From contig JBCCGK010000036.1 in NCBI GenBank assembly GCA_039029315.1, positions 34,779 to 98,778 on the forward strand: a DNA stretch of 64,000 nt, read 5' to 3'. The translations under genes were made by a program, and so were the position numbers. Origin of the DNA: JBCCCJ01 sp039029315 (lineage in GTDB: Bacteria > Bacteroidota > Bacteroidia > J057). The notes below the pieces were generated by a model. The model was not told where the DNA came from, did not search any database, and saw only the letters and a program-made list of their open reading frames with translations. Shown here in pieces: positions 59,551 to 64,000 of this stretch. How positions within the stretch are numbered: the stretch's first letter is position 1; each line of letters starts with the position of its first letter.

Positions 59551-60633
59551 CTAAGTCAACTTTTTGCCGCGATGAATCATCCACAAGTCTGCGACAACGA
59601 TAGCGGCCATAGATTCGACTATCGGAACAGCTCTTGGAACCACACAAGGATCGTGTCGTCCTTTCCCTTCAAGGGTGATTGTTTTGCCCTCAGAATTTAT
59701 GCTTTCCTGATCGGTCATGATGGTTGATGTTGGCTTAAATGCTACCCTGAAGTACACCTCCTCTCCATTGCTGATCCCTCCTTGTACCCCTCCTGAGTAG
59801 TTCGTACGGGTTCGCACGACTCCATTCTCTGTATAAAATGGATCATTATGCGTTGAGCCCAACATCTTTGTCCCACCAAATCCCGATCCCAATTCAAACC
59901 CTTTGACGGCATTGATACTGAGCATCGCACTACCCAATCTTGCAGATAATTTATCATAAATGGGTTCTCCTATCCCTGCTGGAAGGCCCTTGACACGACA
60001 CTTGATGACACCACCTGCCGAATTTCCTTGCTTGCGAATCTTATCGATGAAATGAAACATTTGTTCTGCAACCTCAGGATCAGGACACCTGACTGCCTTC
60101 ATGTAGGAATCAGAAAGAAGAATCTCCACTGGATCTGTCTGAAGTTCAATTTCATGAATCGATTGAACCCATGCTTCAATTTCGACCCCCAATTCCTGCC
60201 TCAGCAACAATTTTGCCACTGCACCTGCAATGACCCTCGCGACGGTTTCTCTTGCCGAACTCCTTCCTCCACCTTTATGATCTCTCAGTCCATATTTGGC
60301 ATGGTAGGTATAATCTGCATGAGAAGGTCGATAAGCGAATGCCAGATGATCATAGTCTTTGGAGCGAACATTCTCATTTGGCACAAAAAAACCAAGAGGC
60401 GATCCTGTTGTGATATGGCCGACATGTCCCGAATACAACTGAAAGGTATCACTTTCCTTTCTTTGGGTGGTGATTCTGCTCTGGCCAGGTTTTCTTCTAT
60501 CTAACTCAGATTGAATGAATTCCAAATCAAGCGTGACACCTGCCGGACATCCATCAATCACAACGCCAATGCCAGCCCCATGTGATTCGCCAAAGCTTGT
60601 GAGGGTAAATAAAGTTCCAAAAGTGTTGGACAT
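59551..60633 (-). CDS. aroC: Chorismate synthase
   Basis: The 360-aa protein has all the family signatures: 'TSFGESHGAGIGVVIDGCPA' at the N-terminus, 'RPSHADYTYHAKYGLRDHKG', 'GGRSSARETVARV', and 'GGVQGGISNGEEVYFRVAFK'. It converts EPSP to chorismate with reduced FMN, the last common step of aromatic amino acid synthesis. Its start is 8 nt after the TRAP permease stop, an unusual partner, so it is probably the last gene of that operon. No other shikimate gene is in the window. Confidence 0.97.
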   Translation of the reverse strand: MSNTFGTLFTLTSFGESHGAGIGVVIDGCPAGVTLDLEFIQSELDRRKPGQSRITTQRKESDTFQLYSGHVGHITTGSPLGFFVPNENVRSKDYDHLAFAYRPSHADYTYHAKYGLRDHKGGGRSSARETVARVIAGAVAKLLLRQELGVEIEAWVQSIHEIELQTDPVEILLSDSYMKAVRCPDPEVAEQMFHFIDKIRKQGNSAGGVIKCRVKGLPAGIGEPIYDKLSARLGSAMLSINAVKGFELGSGFGGTKMLGSTHNDPFYTENGVVRTRTNYSGGVQGGISNGEEVYFRVAFKPTSTIMTDQESINSEGKTITLEGKGRHDPCVVPRAVPIVESMAAIVVADLWMIHRGKKLT

Positions 60634-60641
60634 AATTACAA

Positions 60642-61967
60642 TTACAATAAGATTTTTACCAGTTGTGGAAACTTGATGACCAAAACCAGAAAGATAAGCT
60701 GAATCAACACAAAAGGGATGATCCCTCGATACAAATGCTTGGTGGTGACACCCGGCGGAGAGACTCCTTTGAGATAAAACAGCGCAAATCCAAAGGGGGG
60801 CGAAAGAAAAGACGTTTGCAAATTAAGGGCCAAGAGGATTCCTACCCAAATTAAATCCATCCCAAAGGCAGAAAAAATCGGTGCAACAATGGGAACGACA
60901 ATAAAAATGATTTCTATGAAGTCAATAAAAAATCCTGCAATGAATACCACAAACATCACCATCAGGAGAAAAGCCATTGGGGACAATTGGGCGGTCTCTA
61001 TCAAATGGATCAGATAGTCAGGTCCTCCCAATTTTCGAAAAACGAGCGCAAAGACTGTGGCCCCGATCAGAATCATGAAGACCATAGTGGAGATCTTCGT
61101 CGTCTCTCGCATCACATCCTTGATCAGATCCAGCTTAAATTCTCCCTTTGCCAACTTTGGAATGACCGTCAACAAGGTCGCACCAAATGCACCAACGGCT
61201 GCGGCTTCGGTAGGAGAGGCAATTCCAGCGAAAATAGAGCCCAGCACCGCAATGATTAGAATGAAGGGAAATAAGAATGCCAGGGCAATTTTGGAAAAAA
61301 GTTCACGTGCTGGCGTGGCAAAGAATTTTGCGACCTCTTCCTTGGGCATCGCTGGAGCGTATTCAGGTTTGATTTGCGCCACAATCAGTATATACAACAG
61401 ATAACACCCAACCAACAATAAGCCAGGTACCAGTGCTGCTGTAAACAGGTCTCCGACTGAGACATTGAGCACACTGCCTAACAGGACCAGCACAACTGAG
61501 GGAGGAATAATCTGTCCCAGTGTTCCTGAAGAAGCAATCGTCCCTGTAGCGAGCTCCGGGCTATACCCTCTCTTGAGCATGGTAGGAAGGCTGATCAATC
61601 CCATGGTGATCACCGTTGCCCCTACGATGCCAGTAGAGGCAGCTAGCATAGCTCCAACAATCACCACCGACATGGCCAATCCTCCACGCAATCGACCAAA
61701 GAGCAGGGCCATCGTCTCCAACATACTCTCAGCCAAACCCGACTTTTCGAGCATGATGCCCATATAGATGAATAATGGGACGGCGATAAGCATCAAATTG
61801 CTCATCGTTCCCATCACCCTCAAAGGCAGAAAATTGAAGATCTCTGGTCCGATGAATATCAATCCAAATACAGTCGAAACACCTCCAAGGACAAATGCCA
61901 CCGGATAACCTGAAAGAATCAGCAGAAAAACCAGACCAAATAAAATGAGAGGGAGATATTCTGGCAT
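60642..61967 (-). CDS. dctM: TRAP transporter large permease (DctM family)
   Basis: The 441-aa polytopic protein has about 12 transmembrane segments and the DctM pattern: 'LVFLLILSGYPVAFVLGGVS', 'ASTGIVGATVITMGLISLPT', 'ASSGTLGQIIPPSVVLVLLG', and 'NLQTSFLSPPFGFALFYLKG'. It drives sodium-coupled uptake of an organic acid captured by a periplasmic DctP protein. The gene order is DctQ then DctM with a 3-nt gap. No DctP gene is seen in the window. Confidence 0.96.
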   Translation of the reverse strand: MPEYLPLILFGLVFLLILSGYPVAFVLGGVSTVFGLIFIGPEIFNFLPLRVMGTMSNLMLIAVPLFIYMGIMLEKSGLAESMLETMALLFGRLRGGLAMSVVIVGAMLAASTGIVGATVITMGLISLPTMLKRGYSPELATGTIASSGTLGQIIPPSVVLVLLGSVLNVSVGDLFTAALVPGLLLVGCYLLYILIVAQIKPEYAPAMPKEEVAKFFATPARELFSKIALAFLFPFILIIAVLGSIFAGIASPTEAAAVGAFGATLLTVIPKLAKGEFKLDLIKDVMRETTKISTMVFMILIGATVFALVFRKLGGPDYLIHLIETAQLSPMAFLLMVMFVVFIAGFFIDFIEIIFIVVPIVAPIFSAFGMDLIWVGILLALNLQTSFLSPPFGFALFYLKGVSPPGVTTKHLYRGIIPFVLIQLIFLVLVIKFPQLVKILL

Positions 61968-61970
61968 GTG

Positions 61971-62516
61971 TTAGGAGATTTCTGACTGTGGGAGTGTGGC
62001 GGAAGTCTCAGCAGGCCTAATCCCGAGTATTGTCCGGACAGACTTCAGCAGTTCATTCACAGCTTGCAAGGACAATAGGACAAACCCAAGGGTAATGGCT
62101 CCTTTGATGATAAATCGAAATGGTAACCCTCCAGGGTCATCGGATGCCTCCATTCTGACAAAAGCTCGCTCTGCATACCCAAAGGAAGTTTTGATCATGA
62201 TGATGCAAAAAGGTAGCAACAACAAAAGACCGCCAATCAGATTAATCCATGCCTGGGTTTTGGGAGAAAACTTTGCGTAGAATACATCCACTCGAACATG
62301 CTTATCATGCCGCATGGTATAAGCTGCGCCAATCAAAAAAATCAGCGAGAACATATGCCATTCCATTTCCTGAAACCAGACTGCGGTTTCATTGGCGATA
62401 TATCGCATGGAGACATCGTAACAAATCAGCAAAACCAGAGCCGTGGTCATCCAGGAAACAAGTCTCCCTGTTCGTTCACTGAGGCTATCGATTCCATCTA
62501 TCAGCTTTTCCATCAT
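61971..62516 (-). CDS. dctQ: TRAP transporter small permease (DctQ family)
   Basis: The 181-aa protein has four transmembrane helices and the DctQ features 'ALVLLICYDVSMRYIAN', 'WFQEMEWHMFSLIFLIGAAY', and 'RHDKHVRVDVFY'. It pairs with DctM to form the membrane part of a TRAP transporter. Its start is 5 nt after the stop of a TPR/Sel1 protein gene, so all four genes 59551-64000 look like one transcription unit. Confidence 0.95.
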   Translation of the reverse strand: MMEKLIDGIDSLSERTGRLVSWMTTALVLLICYDVSMRYIANETAVWFQEMEWHMFSLIFLIGAAYTMRHDKHVRVDVFYAKFSPKTQAWINLIGGLLLLLPFCIIMIKTSFGYAERAFVRMEASDDPGGLPFRFIIKGAITLGFVLLSLQAVNELLKSVRTILGIRPAETSATLPQSEIS

Positions 62517-62521
62517 ATTTC

Positions 62522-64000
62522 CTATCGAACAGCTCCCAGACGCTCAATTGCTTTGAGGTAATTTTGGTTTGCTGCTTTTTGCAGGACCTGTACAGCTGTG
62601 ACTGTATCTCGAGGATATTCTCTTTCAAGCAACAAATGGCCATATAGATACTGACCTGGCGCCCAATCCAGTTGAGCAGATTTTTGCGCATATTTCAAGG
62701 CCTTGGCGACATCTTTCTCTCCGGCCAAGCCCATGTGATACATATAGGCCAACATATAGGCGCCAGATCCATCCAATACTGGGCCGGCAAATTCTAGATT
62801 CTCTGCACTGATCCGATATTGGTAGCCTGATTCACTATCTTTAGCTTGAACAAATAATCGTTTTCCATCGGAAAGTCTCCGCTTCATATCCACTTCTTTG
62901 GCCGGATCTAGGCTTCGTGTGGTCAAATTATCCGTTTGGGGACTCACCCGACTTTGAGGAGAAGCCACTCTTGATGTAGGATTGGTTGAAGAATTACTCG
63001 AACTATTCTTCGAAGTAGTATTCCCTTGACTCCCGCTATTCAAAGCTGTAAGGTTCCCATTGGCACTAGAATTCCCAGCATCATTCGTAGATGTCGAAGA
63101 TGCAGGTGGAACAGATCGACTCTTCACGCTTCCATTTGGTTGACTCTGAGCCTGCGCAACCAGTTTCATGCCCTCGGAGGGTCCTAGTCCCAGGAGTTTG
63201 TTACACTCCTCAGCTCGCTGCATCGCCTGTGTAAGGATATTTTGGTCTCCAAAAGTCAACTCTGGACTCTGAAATAGTCGGAAAGCAGACTCATACTGTT
63301 CCAAAACATTCTGACAATTGCGATCTTTTTCTCCGTAATATTGATTGCCGAGTTGAATATAAGCCTCGGCTAACTTGTCTATTGGAATCTTTGTGATTTG
63401 ATCATTCTGTTGCTCTTTGGCAATTTCGGCCTGTCGATATGCCTGGATGGCGGCTAGATAATTTTTGTTTTCAAAGAATTCGTTGCCTCTATCTGCGTAG
63501 GCTTCTGCTGTTTCTGACAGATCTACATCAGGATCCAGGTTCGGCAATTGAGACATCATGGCGATAGCCCTTGCCCGTTGGCCGGCAGCTTGATCACTCA
63601 AATTGGGATCTTCTGTATGTGCAATCGCACTGTCGTACATGGCCACTGCATCAGCATAATTGTCTTTTTCCATTAAGGCATTGCCTTTGGCCATAAAGGC
63701 ATCATAGCCTTTGGGACGGCTATAGAACCAGGCAACGAGGACCAGGCTTACAAAGAGCATCAACACCAAAAAGAACATCACATTTCGAACCCAGGCACCC
63801 TGACCTCCTGCGACTCCTTCTGGCGTGGTATCGCTTGCTCCTGATACAATGGGACTCCCATCAGGATGGGTAGAGACATACTGTTCTGGGTGAGTGACCC
63901 GATCGACTTGCACAAGGTAGGCGGAGTAATTGTCCCGAGTAAATCCTTGTGCCAGATTTCGAATCTCATTCATCAAAAATTCAGGACTCACTTTGGCGCC
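62522..64000 (-). CDS. TPR/Sel1 membrane protein, 5' truncated (possible C-terminal part of a PP2C-type phosphatase)
   Basis: The frame is open to the right edge, so the start is outside; ~492 residues are visible. The first ~35 ('MNEIRNLAQGFTRDNYSAYL' then 'VQVDRV') resemble the last motif of PP2C phosphatases, where a conserved Asp-Asn precedes the final strand. Next come a linker, one transmembrane helix ('VMFFLVLMLFVSLVLVAWFY'), TPR-like repeats (~95-270), a ~100-residue Ser/Asn/Gly/Thr-rich linker, and Sel1-like repeats ('AYMLAYMYHMGLAGEKDVAK', 'GQYLYGHLLLEREYP'). It is probably a signalling protein with cytoplasmic phosphatase and periplasmic scaffolding parts; the phosphatase call is inference. 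Confidence 0.7.
   Translation of the reverse strand, partial: GAKVSPEFLMNEIRNLAQGFTRDNYSAYLVQVDRVTHPEQYVSTHPDGSPIVSGASDTTPEGVAGGQGAWVRNVMFFLVLMLFVSLVLVAWFYSRPKGYDAFMAKGNALMEKDNYADAVAMYDSAIAHTEDPNLSDQAAGQRARAIAMMSQLPNLDPDVDLSETAEAYADRGNEFFENKNYLAAIQAYRQAEIAKEQQNDQITKIPIDKLAEAYIQLGNQYYGEKDRNCQNVLEQYESAFRLFQSPELTFGDQNILTQAMQRAEECNKLLGLGPSEGMKLVAQAQSQPNGSVKSRSVPPASSTSTNDAGNSSANGNLTALNSGSQGNTTSKNSSSNSSTNPTSRVASPQSRVSPQTDNLTTRSLDPAKEVDMKRRLSDGKRLFVQAKDSESGYQYRISAENLEFAGPVLDGSGAYMLAYMYHMGLAGEKDVAKALKYAQKSAQLDWAPGQYLYGHLLLEREYPRDTVTAVQVLQKAANQNYLKAIERLGAVR

Noticed and set aside
60028..60504. 158-aa frame antisense to aroC
   Set aside because: Shadow of chorismate synthase.

Overview
The window reads as chromosome of an environmental, probably aquatic, member of the Bacteroidota. 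Four secreted proteins end in type IX secretion (T9SS) sorting domains. There are two TonB-dependent receptors with carboxypeptidase-regulatory-like N-termini, and families largely confined to this phylum (DUF4249, DUF4296, DUF5606). Bacillithiol synthesis is present (BshB1), Shine-Dalgarno sequences are scarce, and several genes are preceded by the Bacteroidota -7 element TAnnTTTG. T9SS, MetX/MetY and TRAP genes suggest a free-living Saprospiria- or Cytophagia-like lineage, but the sequence does not fix the genus. No rRNA, tRNA, CRISPR array, prophage or intact insertion sequence was seen.

Layout. 1-9.2 kb: the 3' end of a TamB-like gene, a secreted M4 metalloprotease, a serine esterase, a two-domain universal stress protein, a rhomboid protease and a fused peptide-type ABC ATPase. 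9.3-12.3 kb: a large T9SS-exported protein with Asp-boxes and SprB-like repeats. 12.6-15.6 kb: methionine synthesis, with a SAM-I riboswitch ahead of metY, then a 161-bp palindromic MITE-like element, then metX. 15.7-24.3 kb: a radical SAM protein, then a minus-strand series: a small membrane protein, a transglycosylase with an EF-hand loop, a ComEA-like helix-hairpin-helix array, a PAS histidine kinase, two TraB/GumN paralogues (one apparently catalytically dead) and dihydrofolate reductase. 24.4-30.2 kb: a compact outer-membrane operon (STN-TonB receptor, DUF4249 lipoprotein, MG2-like secreted protein).

30.5-49.4 kb is mostly housekeeping: a DUF4296 lipoprotein, MutS2, gamma-glutamylcyclotransferase, an ECF sigma factor paired with a small acidic-tailed membrane protein, QueG, a TauE/SafE permease, a PgpH-type HD phosphodiesterase, a glutaryl-CoA dehydrogenase-like enzyme, DUF2231, DUF5606, Lon, an esterase, a FAD oxidoreductase, a lipoprotein and a polyprenyl-phosphate sugar transferase. 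50.1-55 kb: a second TonB receptor followed by an abundant-looking T9SS beta-helix protein, preceded by a tandem 11-bp repeat that resembles a Pho box. 55-64 kb, all minus strand: BshB1, a T9SS protein, RseP, and a tight operon of a signalling-type TPR/Sel1 membrane protein (running off the window and perhaps the C-terminal half of a PP2C phosphatase), TRAP permeases DctQ and DctM, and chorismate synthase.

The best candidates for something undescribed are the ECF sigma/small membrane protein pair, the active/inactive TraB pair, the receptor-DUF4249-MG2 operon, the Pho-box-like receptor/beta-helix pair, and the PP2C-like/TRAP/aroC operon. Functions for these are inferred; no database search was possible.
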